DNA from: Streptomyces rimosus
GTDB lineage: Bacteria; Actinomycetota; Actinomycetes; Streptomycetales; Streptomycetaceae
DNA: 64,000 bases
NCBI RefSeq assembly: GCF_008704655.1
Contig: NZ_CP023688.1
Span: forward strand, 2,914,001 to 2,978,000
Reading direction: 5' to 3'
The notes below the pieces were generated by a model. That model saw nothing but the letters and a program-made list of their open reading frames with translations. It was not told the DNA's origin and made no database searches. Within the stretch, counting starts at the first letter, position 1, and the number at the start of each line of letters is the position of its first letter. Of this stretch, positions 45,231 to 57,561 are shown in pieces. A program made the position numbers and the translations under genes.

Positions 45231-46427
45231 ATGACACCCATATGGACACGCCGCGGGGGCGCGGCGGCCGTCGCCGCCGTGGCCGTGCTCACCGCCGCCG
45301 CCCTGCCCGCCCACGCCACCCCGCTCAGAACGCAGGCCCCGGCCACCGCGGACGCGGCACGCGGCGGCTACATCGTCACGCTGGCCTCCGGGCCAGGCAG
45401 GGTGCGGGCGGCGTCCGCGGCGGGCCGGGCACTGGCGGCACGGTACGGGGTGCGGATCAGCCACACGTACCGTACGGCGGTCAACGGCTTCGCCGTGCGC
45501 GCGACCCGGGACCAGGCGCGGCGGCTGGCCGCGGACCCCGCGGTGACGTCCGTGAACCGCGACCGCACGGTCCTGCTCGACCGCACCCAGCGCAATCCGC
45601 CGTCCTGGGGGCTGGACCGGCTGGACCGCGCCGGCCTGCCGCTGGACCGCTCCTACGCCGCGCCGCCATCGGGCGGCCGGGGCGTGACGGTGTACGTGAT
45701 CGACACCGGCGTGCGCACCACGCACCGGGACTTCGGCGGCCGGGCCCGCAGCGGCTGGGACTTCGTGGACGACGACGCGGACGCGGACGACGCCAACGGA
45801 CACGGCACGCACGTCGCCGCCACGGCCGCCGGCACCCGGTACGGCGTCGCCAAGCGGGCCCGCGTGGTGGCCGTACGCGTCCTGGACCGCGCGGGCCGGG
45901 GCACCACCGCGCGGGTCATCGCCGGTATCGACTGGGTGGCCCGGCACGCGCGGCGCCCGGCGGTGGCCAATCTCAGCCTGGGCAGCGTGCCCAGCCCGCA
46001 GCTCGACCAGGCGGTACGCAACGCCGTGGCGGCCGGTGTCACCTTCACGGTGGCGGCCGGCAACGGCGGGCGGCGGGCCGAGGCGTCCTCGCCCGGGCGG
46101 GTGAGCGAGGCCATCACGGTGGGGGCGAGCGACGCACGGGACCGGCGTGCCGCGTTCTCCAACTGGGGCGCAAAACTCGACCTGTTCGCACCGGGTGTGG
46201 ACATCACGTCCGCGTGGCACTCGGGGGACACTGCGAAGCGAACCCTCTCCGGCACGTCCATGGCCGCTCCGCACGCAGCCGGCGCGGCCGCGCTCTATCT
46301 GTCGTCCCACCGGTGGGCCGGACCGAAGGAGGTGCGGAACGCGCTGGCCGCCACCGCGGCCCAGCACCGGATCACCGCGGCGGGCCCCGGCTCGCCGACC
46401 GCGTTGTTGCAGGTCAGGTCCCACTAG
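45231..46427 (+). CDS. Secreted subtilisin-family (S8) serine protease
   Basis: A 398-residue secreted protease. A signal peptide (GAAAVAAVAVLTAAALPAHA) is followed by an I9 inhibitor propeptide (GGYIVTLASGPGRVRAAS to VNRDRTVLL) and an S8 catalytic domain. The catalytic triad is visible: Asp in VIDTGVRTTHRDF, His in NGHGTHVAATAAG, Ser in SGTSMAAPHAAGAAAL. GAGGAGGGG precedes the ATG. There is no C-terminal binding domain. It sits between the oppositely oriented glgP and the glgE operon without an evident functional tie to glycogen. Confidence 0.94.
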   Translation: MTPIWTRRGGAAAVAAVAVLTAAALPAHATPLRTQAPATADAARGGYIVTLASGPGRVRAASAAGRALAARYGVRISHTYRTAVNGFAVRATRDQARRLAADPAVTSVNRDRTVLLDRTQRNPPSWGLDRLDRAGLPLDRSYAAPPSGGRGVTVYVIDTGVRTTHRDFGGRARSGWDFVDDDADADDANGHGTHVAATAAGTRYGVAKRARVVAVRVLDRAGRGTTARVIAGIDWVARHARRPAVANLSLGSVPSPQLDQAVRNAVAAGVTFTVAAGNGGRRAEASSPGRVSEAITVGASDARDRRAAFSNWGAKLDLFAPGVDITSAWHSGDTAKRTLSGTSMAAPHAAGAAALYLSSHRWAGPKEVRNALAATAAQHRITAAGPGSPTALLQVRSH

Positions 46428-46688
46428 CGGCGCCAGTGCGCCCCGGCTCCGCCCCGGCGCGCGCGGGGCGGAGCCGGGCGCACGCCGGGCATCCGCGCAT
46501 CCGTCGGCCGCGGGACGGGACCGGGTCATATTCCGTTCCGTGGTTACGTGCCGGTAGTGCGCGGACGGCCCGATTGCCCCACCACGCGCCACGGGAAGGC
46601 TTTGGCCGTACCGGTCTTGCGTACGCGCCCCATGGCTTCCCCGCACCGCCCCCATCCGCCAGCCGAGTGAAAGCGGACAGGAGAGCCC

Positions 46689-48769
46689 ATGCCCGCAGCC
46701 CGTCCAACTGTCGCGAAAACGATAGAAAGGACAGAATCCGGTAATACATCCCAACCGTCAGGTGTGCCCATGATCGGCCGCATTCCCGTGCTCGACCTCC
46801 ACCCGCTGATCGACTGCGGCCGCCGCCCGGCGAAAGCGGTGGTCGGCGAGGTCTTCGAGATCTCGGCCACCGTCTTCCGCGAGGGCCACGACGCGGTCGC
46901 CGCCAACGTGGTGCTGCGCGATCCGCTGGGCCGCCCCGGGCCCTGGACCCCGATGCGCGAACTGGCCCCCGGCACCGACCGCTGGGGTGCCGAGGTCACC
47001 CCGGACGTGGAGGGCCGGTGGACGTACGGCGTCGAGGGCTGGTCGGACCCGGTCGGCACCTGGCGCCACCACGCCGGCATCAAGATCCCGGCCGGCATCG
47101 ACACCGAACTGGTCCTCGCCGAGGGCGCGATACTCCACGAGCGCGCCGCGGAGGGGGTGCCCAAAAGAGACGGCAGGGAAGCGGTGCTGGCCGCGGCGGA
47201 CGCGCTGCGCGACACCCACCTGCCCGCCGCCACCCGGCTCGCCGCCGCGCTCACCCCCGAGGTCACCGCCGCGCTCAACCGCCATCCGCTGCGCGAGCTG
47301 GTCACCGCCTCGCGCACCGCGCCGCTGCTGGTCGAGCGCCGGCGCGCGCTGTTCGGATCGTGGTACGAGCTGTTCCCGCGGTCGGAGGGCGCGGTGCTGC
47401 GGGCGGGCGCGCCGCCGGTCAGCGGTACGTTCCGGACGGCCGCCGAGCGGCTGCCCGCGGTCGCCGCCATGGGTTTCGACGTCGTGTACCTGCCGCCCGT
47501 GCACCCGATCGGCACCTCCTACCGCAAGGGGCCCAATAACGCGCTGTCCGCCGGACCGCACGACGTCGGCTCACCCTGGGCGATCGGTTCCCCGGAGGGC
47601 GGGCACGACGCGCTCCACCCGGACCTCGGCACCTTCGAGGACTTCGACCACTTCGTGCGCACCGCGCGCGACCTGCGCATGGAGGTGGCGCTGGACTTCG
47701 CGCTCCAGTGCTCGCCGGACCACCCCTGGGTCACCGAGCACCCCGAGTGGTTCCACCACCGCGCGGACGGCTCGATCGCGTACGCCGAGAACCCGCCGAA
47801 GAAGTACCAGGACATCTACCCGCTGGCATTCGAGGCGGACCTGGGCGGGCTGGTGCGGGAGACCGAGCGGCTGCTGCGCTTCTGGATGGAGCGCGGGGTG
47901 CGGATCTTCCGTGTCGACAATCCGCACACCAAGCCGGTCCTCTTCTGGGAGAAGGTGATCGCGGACATCAACCGCACCGATCCGGACGTCATCTTCCTGG
48001 CCGAGGCGTTCACCCGGCCCGCCATGATGCGCACGCTGGCGCAGATCGGCTTCCAGCAGTCGTACACCTATTTCACCTGGCGCAACTCCAAGCACGAACT
48101 CACCGAGTACCTCACCGAGCTGTCGCGCGAGACCGCCTCGTACATGCGGCCGAATTTCTTCGTCAACACGCCGGACATCCTGCATGCCTATCTCCAGCAC
48201 GGCGGACGGCCCGCGTTCGAAGTACGCGCCGTGCTGGCCGCGACCCTCTCCCCGACGTGGGGCGTCTACGCCGGATTCGAGCTGTGCGAGTCGACGCCGG
48301 TACGAAGTGGCAGCGAAGAGTACCTGAATTCCGAGAAGTACCAACTCAGGCCCCGGGACTGGGAGACAGCGGGGCGCCAGGGCCGTACGATCGCTCCTCT
48401 CATCACCACGCTGAACCGCTTGCGACGCCGCCACCCGGCGCTCCAACAGCTGCGCGACCTCCATTTCCACACCGTCGACAACGACGCCGTCCTCGCCTAT
48501 TCCAAACGGGCCGGGAGCGGCGCCGGGGCCGACACGGTGCTCACGGTCGTCAACCTCGACCCGCACCACACCCACGAGGCGACGGTGTCGTTGGACATGC
48601 CGGAACTCGGCCTCGATTGGCACGACTCCGTCCCGGTGCGCGACGAGCTCACCGGCGAGACCTACCACTGGGGCAGGGACAACTATGTGCGCCTGGAGCC
48701 GGGCCGTTCGCCGGCTCCCGCGCACCTGTTCTCCCTGCGACCGTCCTCACCGATCGGAGGGTCACCCAA

Positions 48770-48773
<4 letters not shown>
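46689..48773 (+). CDS. glgE: Alpha-1,4-glucan:maltose-1-phosphate maltosyltransferase
   Basis: A 694-residue GH13_3 enzyme that transfers maltosyl units from maltose 1-phosphate to alpha-1,4-glucan. After a domain N/S region ([21 protein letters not shown]), barrel motifs are [21 protein letters not shown] with the nucleophile Asp, FLAEAFTRP with the acid Glu, and the [17 protein letters not shown] [21 protein letters not shown] lies 5 nt before the ATG. The gene overlaps treS by 4 nt and begins the operon order glgE-treS-mak-glgB known from Streptomyces and mycobacteria. Confidence 0.95.
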
Positions 48774-50470
<1,697 letters not shown>

Positions 50471-50481
50471 GGGGTCCGGCC

Positions 50482-50523
50482 GGGGCGGCGGAAAACCACC
50501 GCGCACTGTTTTCCGGCCGCCCC
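50482..50523 (+). terminator. Hairpin after treS
   Basis: GGGGCGGCGGAAAA pairs with TTTTCC-g-GGCCGCCCC-type sequence (50482-50495 with 50509-50523, one bulged base), 13-nt loop, 11 nt past the treS stop. No T-run follows. Confidence 0.6.
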
Positions 50524-50718
50524 CACGGGCAGTCTCCCTACTACCGCACGGGCCGGGTGAGACGTCGCCGAAACCCCGGCGTCAGGGGTAATCCCCACGG
50601 ACGCCGCTGCCGTACGGACGATCCTCACCCGACACGTCCCGCACCGCCGCACAGTCAAGGCCGCATTCCGGGACACTCTGCCCTACCTGTCGTGTGCCCG
50701 GGGAAAGGACGCGACGCC

Positions 50719-52284
50719 ATGTCGGAGACCGCCTCGACCCGTGCCATCCGCAGTCCGCACGACCGCCTCTCGATCACCGCACCCACGCTGCTCACCTCCC
50801 TCGCCCCCCTGCTGACCGAATGGCTGCCGCGGCAGCGCTGGTTCGCCGGCAAAGGGCGGCCGATCTCGGGGTTCCAGCTGGTGTCGGCGACCGAGCTGCT
50901 GCCGTGCGCGGCGGGTGGCGCCACACCGGGGCTGCTGCACCTGCTCGTACGGGCCCAGCAGTCGGCGTCGCCCCCCGGGGCCCCGCAGCCGGTGCCGAAG
51001 GAGGGCCCCGCCGAAGCGGCCGCGGGGCCGTCCGGCGGGCCGGCGGCCACCGCGGACTGCTACCAACTCCTGCTGGGCGTGCACAGCGCGCTGCCGCCGC
51101 AGCTCGCCCCCGCCGTGATCGGCCGCCCCGCGAGCGGCCCGCTGCACGGCCGTACGGTCTACGACGCCCTGCTCGACGCGCGGCTGTGCGCGCTCCTGCT
51201 GGAGCGGCTGCGGGTGCCGGGGCGGCTCGGCGGGCTGCGGTTCCGCCGGGTGCCCGACAGCACCATCTCCTCGGGGATGCCCGCCCGCCCGGTCGCCGTC
51301 GAGCAGTCCAACTCCTCGGTGGTGTACGGCGACGCGTACATCCTCAAGGTCTTCCGGCGCACCGCGCCCGGCCTCAACCCGGACCTGGAACTGCCGCTGG
51401 CGCTGGCGCGCGCCAAGTGCGCACGGGTCCCGGCGCCCGCCGCGTGGTTCGAGACCGACCCGGGGCCCGGCGAGGGCGAGCCGGTGACGCTGGGCGTGCT
51501 CCAGCCGTACCTGGCCGGCTCGGCCGACGGCTGGCAGCTGGCCCTCAACGCCCTCGCCGTACAGGCCGACTTCACCAGCTCGGCGCGGGCGCTCGGGCAC
51601 GCCACCGCCGAGGTGCACACCGCGCTCGCCGAGACGCTGCCCACCACCGAGCTGTACCGCCCCCAACTCGACGCCATCGCCGCGCAGATGAACGAACGGC
51701 TGGTGGCCACCGCGCGGGTGGTGCCCGCGCTGCGGCCGTACTCCGCCCGGCTGCGCACCGCCTTCGACGACCTGGCGGCACTCGGGCACGACGGGCGCGC
51801 CTGGCCCGCCCAGCGCATCCACGGCGACCTGCACCTGGGCCAGACGCTGCGGACCGCCGACGAGGGCCGCTGGTCGCTGATCGACTTCGAGGGCGAGCCG
51901 TCCCGGCCGCTGGCCGAGCGGCGGCGCCCACAGCCCGCGGTGCGCGACGTGGCGGCCATGCTGCGCTCGTTCGACTACGCGGCGCGCAGCGGCCCTTCCG
52001 GCGGCGACCCCTGGTCGCTGGAGTGGGCGCGGCGCACCCGGGCCGCCTACTGCCTCGGGTACGCCGAGGCCGGCGGGCTCGATCCGCGCTCGGCGCCCGA
52101 GCTGATGCGCGCGTACGAGACCGACAAGGCCGTGTACGAAGTGCTGTACGAGGCCCGCCACCGGCCGAACTGGCTGCCCGTACCGATGGCCGCGGTGCGG
52201 CGGCTCGCCGGGGCGCCGGCGTCCCGGGGGCCCGGCGGCGGCGATCCGGGACCGGACCTGGACGGCGCCGGTGGACGCGCATGA
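50719..52284 (+). CDS. mak: Maltokinase
   Basis: A 521-residue aminoglycoside-phosphotransferase-like kinase that makes maltose 1-phosphate for GlgE (pep2 in older Streptomyces naming). The N-terminal cap has LTEWLPRQRWFAGKGRPI. The kinase core has a lysine-bearing strand SVVYGDAYILKVFRR and the Brenner motif HGDLHLGQTL with Asp as base, followed by LIDFEGEPSRPLAERR. A 30-residue Ala/Gly/Pro insertion (near residue 95-120) is poorly conserved. AAAGGA about 9 nt before the ATG. Lies 248 nt after treS, so it may have its own promoter. Confidence 0.93.
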   Translation: MSETASTRAIRSPHDRLSITAPTLLTSLAPLLTEWLPRQRWFAGKGRPISGFQLVSATELLPCAAGGATPGLLHLLVRAQQSASPPGAPQPVPKEGPAEAAAGPSGGPAATADCYQLLLGVHSALPPQLAPAVIGRPASGPLHGRTVYDALLDARLCALLLERLRVPGRLGGLRFRRVPDSTISSGMPARPVAVEQSNSSVVYGDAYILKVFRRTAPGLNPDLELPLALARAKCARVPAPAAWFETDPGPGEGEPVTLGVLQPYLAGSADGWQLALNALAVQADFTSSARALGHATAEVHTALAETLPTTELYRPQLDAIAAQMNERLVATARVVPALRPYSARLRTAFDDLAALGHDGRAWPAQRIHGDLHLGQTLRTADEGRWSLIDFEGEPSRPLAERRRPQPAVRDVAAMLRSFDYAARSGPSGGDPWSLEWARRTRAAYCLGYAEAGGLDPRSAPELMRAYETDKAVYEVLYEARHRPNWLPVPMAAVRRLAGAPASRGPGGGDPGPDLDGAGGRA

Positions 52285-52470
52285 AACGGCGGGAGCGGGC
52301 CACCCGCAGCTCTACGGAGCACCAGTACCGGCAGGCGCGGCACCGTCGGCCCCGCCCGCCGGCCCGGCATACCCGGTGTGCGCCCCGGTGTGCGCCAGAC
52401 CCCCGCACCCCGGACACTGCAGATACCCCAGACACCCCGACACCTGAATCTGGCCGAGGAGGCTCCTCTC

Positions 52471-54981
52471 GTGACCGCCCGTTCGTCGTCCCGCCGCCCA
52501 TCGCAAGAAACCGCGCCCGCCCGGGGCCCGGCCGCCCGGGGCGAGTCCCCGGAGGCAACCGCCGCCCGGTCCGGTGTTCCGGCGACCTTCCTGCCGGTGC
52601 GTGACGACCCTGCCGGGTCCGGCGGAGCCGCCTCCTCCACCGCCGCGCCCGCCCCCGCCGCCACCGGCACCCCGCCGTCCGCCGAGCGGCCGCCGCACCA
52701 GCGGGACCACGGCGAGCCCCTGCTCGAGGACACCCGGCCCGGCAGCGCCGAGCCCGCCGCGGAGCCCAGCGGCGGGAGCCGGGGCGTGCGGACCGCACCG
52801 CCGCTCGATCCCGGCGACCGGGACCGGCTGCTGTCCGGCGCGCACCACGATCCGCACGCGCTGCTCGGCGCCCACCCCCTGCGCGGCGGGGTGCTCTTCC
52901 GCGTCCTGCGCCCGTACGCGAAGGCCGTCACCGTGCTCGCCAAGGGGCTGCGCGCCGACCTGCACGACGAGGGCGACGGCCTGTTCGGCGGGGTCCTGCC
53001 GCTGGCCGCGATCCCCGAGTACGAGCTGCTGGTCTCCTACGACGACAACGATGTGACCGTGCACGACCCGTACCGCTTCCTGCCCGCCGTCGGCGAACTG
53101 GACCTCCACCTGTTCGGTGAGGGCCGCCACGAGGAGCTGTGGCAGGCGATGGGCGCGATGCCGATGGTGCACCAGGAGGTGACCGGGACGCGCTTCACCG
53201 TCTGGGCGCCGAACGCCCGCGGCGTGCGCGTCGTCGGCAACTTCAACTACTGGGACGGCACCGGCTTCCCGATGCGCTCGCTCGGGTCGTCCGGAGTCTG
53301 GGAGCTGTTCCTGCCGGGAATCGGCGAGGGCGAGCTGTACAAGTTCGAGATCACCCGGCCGGACGGGACGCGGACGCTGCGCGCCGACCCGATGGCGCGC
53401 CGTACGGAGTGCCCGCCCGCCAACGCCTCCGTCGTGCACGCCTCGCACCACCGGTGGCAGGACGCGGCGTGGATGGAGCGGCGCGCCGAGCGGCCGGTGC
53501 ACGCGGCGCCGTTCTCCGTCTACGAGGTGCACCTCGGCTCCTGGCGTCCGGGGCTGACGTACCGCCAGCTGGCGCAGCAGCTGCCCGCCTACGTCAAGGA
53601 CCTGGGCTTCACCCACGTCGAACTGATGCCCGTCGCCGAGCACCCCTTCGGCGGCTCCTGGGGCTACCAGGTCACCGGGTTCTACGCGCCGACCGCCCGG
53701 ATGGGCACCCCCGACGACTTCAAGTACCTGGTCGACGCGCTGCACCGGGCCGGGATCGGCGTCCTGATGGACTGGGTGCCGGCGCACTTCCCGCGCGACG
53801 AATGGGCGCTGGCGGAGTTCGACGGGCGGCCGCTGTACGAGCACGAGGACCCGGCGCGGGCCGCGCACCCCGACTGGGGGACCCTGGAGTTCGACTACGG
53901 GCGCGCCGAGGTGCGCAACTTCCTGGTCGCCAACGCGGTGTACTGGTGCGAGGAGTTCCACATCGACGGCCTGCGGGTGGACGCCGTGGCCTCCATGCTC
54001 TACCTCGACTACTCCCGCGAGAGCGGCGAGTGGACGCCCAACGCGCACGGCGGGCGGGAGAACCTGGACGCGGTGGCCTTCCTCCAGGAGATGAACGCGA
54101 CCGTCTACCGGCGCTGCCCCGGCGTGGTCACCGTCGCCGAGGAGTCCACCGCCTGGGACGGCGTCACCCGGGCCACCCACCACGTGGGGCCGGGCGGCTT
54201 CGGCGGGCTCGGCTTCGGGCTGAAGTGGAACATGGGCTGGATGCACGACTCGCTGGGCTATGTGAGCAAGGAGCCCGTGCACCGCAAGTACCACCACAAC
54301 GAGATGACGTTCTCGATGGTGTACGCGTACTCCGAGAACTATGTGCTGCCGATCTCCCACGACGAGGTGGTGCACGGCAAGCGGTCGCTGGTCTCCAAGA
54401 TGCCCGGCGACTGGTGGCAGCAGCGGGCCACGCACCGGGCGTACCTGGGCTACATGTGGGCGCACCCGGGCAAACAGCTGCTCTTCATGGGGCAGGAGTT
54501 CGCGCAGGGCGCCGAGTGGGCGGAGGGCCACGGCCCCGACTGGTGGCTGCTGGACCCGTCGTACTCCGCCGAGCCGGACCACCGGGGCGTACGGGACCTG
54601 GTCCGCGACCTGAACCACCGGTACGCAAACACCCCCGCGCTGTGGGAGCAGGACACCGTGCCGGAGGGCTTCTCCTGGATCGACGGCGGCGCCAGCGAGG
54701 ACAACGTCTTCTCCTTCCTGCGCTACGGCACCGACGGCACGCCGCTGCTGGCGGTCTCCAACTTCTCACCCGTGGTGCGGCACGCGTACCCGATCGGGGT
54801 GCCGGAGGAGGTGGCGGCCTGGCGGGAGGTGCTGAATACCGACGACGTCCGGTACGGCGGGAGCGGGGTCGCCAACCCGGAGCCGCTGGTGCCCGACGCG
54901 ACCGTGCCGTGGAACGGTCGGCCGGCGTCGATCACGCCGGTGCTGCCGCCGCTGGCGACGGTGTGGATGCGGCCGGTGTGA
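52471..54981 (+). CDS. glgB: 1,4-alpha-glucan branching enzyme
   Basis: An 836-residue GH13 enzyme adding alpha-1,6 branches. A poorly conserved N-terminus (~110 residues, Ala/Pro/Ser-rich) is followed by two CBM48-type domains ([12 protein letters not shown], then [20 protein letters not shown]) and the barrel: [27 protein letters not shown] (nucleophile Asp), [10 protein letters not shown] (acid Glu) and [10 protein letters not shown]. The GTG at 52471 follows GAGGAGG with 8-nt spacing. It is 186 nt from mak. The low-complexity N-terminus could be processed or start elsewhere. Confidence 0.94.
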   Translation: MTARSSSRRPSQETAPARGPAARGESPEATAARSGVPATFLPVRDDPAGSGGAASSTAAPAPAATGTPPSAERPPHQRDHGEPLLEDTRPGSAEPAAEPSGGSRGVRTAPPLDPGDRDRLLSGAHHDPHALLGAHPLRGGVLFRVLRPYAKAVTVLAKGLRADLHDEGDGLFGGVLPLAAIPEYELLVSYDDNDVTVHDPYRFLPAVGELDLHLFGEGRHEELWQAMGAMPMVHQEVTGTRFTVWAPNARGVRVVGNFNYWDGTGFPMRSLGSSGVWELFLPGIGEGELYKFEITRPDGTRTLRADPMARRTECPPANASVVHASHHRWQDAAWMERRAERPVHAAPFSVYEVHLGSWRPGLTYRQLAQQLPAYVKDLGFTHVELMPVAEHPFGGSWGYQVTGFYAPTARMGTPDDFKYLVDALHRAGIGVLMDWVPAHFPRDEWALAEFDGRPLYEHEDPARAAHPDWGTLEFDYGRAEVRNFLVANAVYWCEEFHIDGLRVDAVASMLYLDYSRESGEWTPNAHGGRENLDAVAFLQEMNATVYRRCPGVVTVAEESTAWDGVTRATHHVGPGGFGGLGFGLKWNMGWMHDSLGYVSKEPVHRKYHHNEMTFSMVYAYSENYVLPISHDEVVHGKRSLVSKMPGDWWQQRATHRAYLGYMWAHPGKQLLFMGQEFAQGAEWAEGHGPDWWLLDPSYSAEPDHRGVRDLVRDLNHRYANTPALWEQDTVPEGFSWIDGGASEDNVFSFLRYGTDGTPLLAVSNFSPVVRHAYPIGVPEEVAAWREVLNTDDVRYGGSGVANPEPLVPDATVPWNGRPASITPVLPPLATVWMRPV

Positions 54982-54988
54982 GCGGGAC

Positions 54989-55013
54989 GGGCGGGGCGGG
55001 CTTCCGCCCCGCC
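54989..55013. terminator. GC-rich hairpin between glgB and aldo/keto reductase
   Basis: GGCGGGGC (54990-54997) pairs with GCCCCGCC (55006-55013); convergent genes on both sides. No T-run. Confidence 0.5.
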
Positions 55014-55017
55014 CCGG

Positions 55018-56082
55018 TCAGCCGCCCATGGCCCGCTTCCAGCCGTCCAGGAAGGGCGCCTCGGCCGGGTCCGGGCGGTCGGACGCGTTCAGGACGCGGT
55101 GCCAGTACGGGTAGTAGGCGGGCAGCTGGGAGAGTTCGGTGAGGCGGGCGGTCTCGTCCTCGGTCAGCCGCAGCTCGGTGGCGGCGAGGTCGTCGCGCAG
55201 CTGCTCCTCGGTACGGGCGCCGATCACCAGGCCGGTGACGCCGGGCCGGCCGAGCAGCCAGGCCAGCACCACCCGGGGTACGGACGTGCCGTGCGCCTCG
55301 GCGATCTTGGCCAGGCACTCGATGATGTCGTACGCCCGCTCCTTGTCGACCACATGCGGCTCGGGCCAGTCGGTGCCCTGCCGGGTGGTGGACGGCACCG
55401 GCTGCCCGCGCCGCACCTTGCCGCTGAGCAGCCCCTCCCCCAGCGGGCTCCAGACCAGGGTACCCAGGCCCTGGTCCAGGGCGGCCGGGAGGATCTCGTA
55501 CTCCGCCTCGCGGGCCTCGGGCGTGTAGTAGACCTGCTGGGCCACCGGCGCGGTCAGGCCGTGCAGCCGCGCCGTGTACAGCGTCTTCATGATCTGCCAG
55601 CCGTTGAAGTTCGAGAGGCCGACATAGCGGACCTTGCCGTCGGCGACCAGCCGGTCCAGCGCGGTCAGGGTCTCCTCGACGGGCGTCTGGCCGTCCCACT
55701 GGTGCAGATAGAGCAGGTCCAGGTGATCGGTCTGGAGGCGGCGCAGGCTGCGCTCCACCTCCCGCAGGACGCTGTACGCGGACGCGCCGCCCTCGTTGGG
55801 GCCCTCGCCCACCTGCATCCGGACCTTCGAGGCGAGCAGCACGTCGTCCCGGCGGCCGCGCAGCGCCTCGCCGGTGATCTCCTCGGCCTGTCCGAAGGAG
55901 TACATGTTCGCGGTGTCGATCATGTTCACACCGGCGTCCAGCGCGATGTCGAACAGCCGCCGGGCCTCGTCCGCACCGAGCCCGCCGATCTGCGCGAACT
56001 GCTCCCGCGCGCCCACGTTGAGGGTGCCGAGCACGAGCCGGGACACCTTCAGGCCCGAGCGTCCGAGCGTGCGGTACTCCAC
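55018..56082 (-). CDS. Aldo/keto reductase
   Basis: A 354-residue TIM-barrel oxidoreductase (AKR superfamily) using NADPH. The catalytic tetrad is visible: Asp and Tyr in MIDTANMYSFGQAEE, Lys in VLLASKVRM, His in LLYLHQWDG. It resembles the AKR12/YajO-like group, which act on varied carbonyls. The ATG at 56082 starts a standard MEYRTLGRSGLKVSRL. Stands alone and convergent with glgB. Substrate unknown. Confidence 0.92.
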   Translation of the reverse strand: MEYRTLGRSGLKVSRLVLGTLNVGAREQFAQIGGLGADEARRLFDIALDAGVNMIDTANMYSFGQAEEITGEALRGRRDDVLLASKVRMQVGEGPNEGGASAYSVLREVERSLRRLQTDHLDLLYLHQWDGQTPVEETLTALDRLVADGKVRYVGLSNFNGWQIMKTLYTARLHGLTAPVAQQVYYTPEAREAEYEILPAALDQGLGTLVWSPLGEGLLSGKVRRGQPVPSTTRQGTDWPEPHVVDKERAYDIIECLAKIAEAHGTSVPRVVLAWLLGRPGVTGLVIGARTEEQLRDDLAATELRLTEDETARLTELSQLPAYYPYWHRVLNASDRPDPAEAPFLDGWKRAMGG

Positions 56083-56191
56083 GGTTCCTCCTCGGCCGAC
56101 GGTACGGATGCCGCTCCGCGATCAACCGTAGGCGCGGGACCGGCGGGACGCACGGCAGGCCGGGCGCGGCGTGGGCGCGTACGGGCGCGGG

Positions 56192-56623
56192 TCAGTCCGT
56201 GCCCCCGGCCGGCTCCGTATCCCCGGTCAGCTCGGCGCGCAGCCGGGCCAGGTGGGCCAGCCACTCCTGGCCGCCGTCCGACTCGTCCCACAGCTCGGCC
56301 AGCTCGGAGTCCGGTGCCAGCACCCGGTCCAGGGCGTGCACCGCGAGCACGGCGAGCCGGCGCGGCGGCTCGGGGACCGTCAGATCCGGGGCGTACACGG
56401 GATCGGCCGGGAACGCACTGCCCGCGCGGGCGGCGGCTATCAGGGCCGCGGCGGCCACGGCCATCTGACCTTCCGGGGCCTCCAGATAATCCCGCTCGGC
56501 GGCGGCCGTCGACAGCACACCCCGTATCGCGCCGAGCCGCCGCTCCACCGGCATGGCGCCCAGGTCATCCAGCAGATCCGCCGCCCCGTCATTACCGAAC
56601 GGCCCCATGTCCCACGTCCCCAT
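56192..56623 (-). CDS. DUF4259-family protein
   Basis: A 143-residue cytoplasmic protein starting MGTWDMGPFGNDGAADLLDD, the hallmark N-terminus of the DUF4259 family, whose function is unknown. The rest is predicted helical with EGQMAVAAAALIAAARAG and a C-terminal WDESDGGQEWLAHLARLRAEL. The ATG at 56623 follows GAAGG and gives that N-terminus; upstream in-frame codons are a shadow. No operon partner. Confidence 0.82.
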   Translation of the reverse strand: MGTWDMGPFGNDGAADLLDDLGAMPVERRLGAIRGVLSTAAAERDYLEAPEGQMAVAAAALIAAARAGSAFPADPVYAPDLTVPEPPRRLAVLAVHALDRVLAPDSELAELWDESDGGQEWLAHLARLRAELTGDTEPAGGTD

Positions 56624-56922
56624 CAGCCTTCGCCCCTCAGTAGTCCCCACCCCAACGCGCCCGCACCACCACCGGGCCGATTGCATCGTGGCATCTGCCA
56701 CTGACAATGGACCGGTGGCGGCGCCATGCCCGTGCACACGGAGCGGCGATGGCCGTCGGCACCGCATGGCCGGAACCGGTACGGACGTCATTTGGACAAG
56801 CTTGCGTACTTGGTCCCGTGCAGCCCTCCCCGGCGCCAGGATGAGCGGCACCTCATCGAGTGCGGCTCCCCGCCCCTGCCGGGCCGCGATCCGCCCTCGC
56901 GGTCATCGAGCAGAGGAGTCCG

Positions 56923-57501
56923 ATGGCGAACGAGCTCAGGTACGGGGCGCAGATCCACCTGCAGAACGGCTACAACGGCTGGCAGGGCGGTTACCTGGAC
57001 ACCAACAGCCACAGCAGCGCCTCGGGAGGCAAGTACCAGGTCGCGACCGCCGACACGCCCACGCGGGGCAAGGGCACCGGCACGTGGGAGGTGCTCTCCG
57101 CCACCGGCAAGGCCGCCGGCCAGCCCGTGGTCAGCGGCGATGTGATCTACCTGCGCAACCTCTACGGCGGCGACGGCGGCTACCTGGACACCAACGGTCA
57201 CGCCACGAACGAGCAGAAGAACGCCGGCGCCAAGTACGACGTGTCCACATCCCAGACCAGGGACCGCGCCCAGGGCACCGGGCGCTGGCGGATCTTCGCG
57301 CGGACTTCCAGCCCCGCGGACCAGAATGTCCGGATCGGTGACGTGGTCCACCTCTGGAACCTCTACGGGGACAACGGAGGCTTCCTGGAGACCAACAACA
57401 CGAGCGCCCTCACGGACGCGAAGTACGACCTGTGCACCAACGCCTACTACAACCGCAGCTCCGACGTCGCCGACTGGAAGATCCACCAGGCCCAGGGCTG
57501 A
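56923..57501 (+). CDS. Three-repeat beta-trefoil-like protein
   Basis: A 192-residue protein with three homologous ~60-residue repeats: residues ~6-60 (IHLQNGYNGWQGGYLDTNSH to GTGTWEVLSA), ~70-130 (GDVIYLRNLYGGDGGYLDTN to GTGRWRIFAR) and ~138-192 (GDVVHLWNLYGDNGGFLETN to VADWKIHQA). Each starts with a G/R-(D/A)-x-(I/V)-x-L-x-N strand and ends in a conserved Trp. Threefold repeats of this type suggest a beta-trefoil, often sugar- or protein-binding. No signal peptide. Similar proteins occur in other bacteria (from memory), without a named function. AGAGGAG precedes the ATG. Unknown role. Confidence 0.7.
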   Translation: MANELRYGAQIHLQNGYNGWQGGYLDTNSHSSASGGKYQVATADTPTRGKGTGTWEVLSATGKAAGQPVVSGDVIYLRNLYGGDGGYLDTNGHATNEQKNAGAKYDVSTSQTRDRAQGTGRWRIFARTSSPADQNVRIGDVVHLWNLYGDNGGFLETNNTSALTDAKYDLCTNAYYNRSSDVADWKIHQAQG

Positions 57502-57510
57502 CCGCGTCAG

Positions 57511-57540
57511 GAACCCCGGCGGCACCGGCCGCCGGGGTTC
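57511..57540. terminator. Convergent terminator
   Basis: GAACCCCGGCGGC pairs perfectly with GCCGCCGGGGTTC around ACCG, 13-bp stem. It lies between the trefoil gene (plus) and the MFS gene (minus). Confidence 0.75.
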
Positions 57541-57561
57541 GTCGGGTGCGTTCTCAGTGCC

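Noticed and set aside
46428..46688. Small gene between the subtilase and glgE
   Set aside because: Only short frames without ribosome-binding sites; the region is best read as the glgE promoter and leader.
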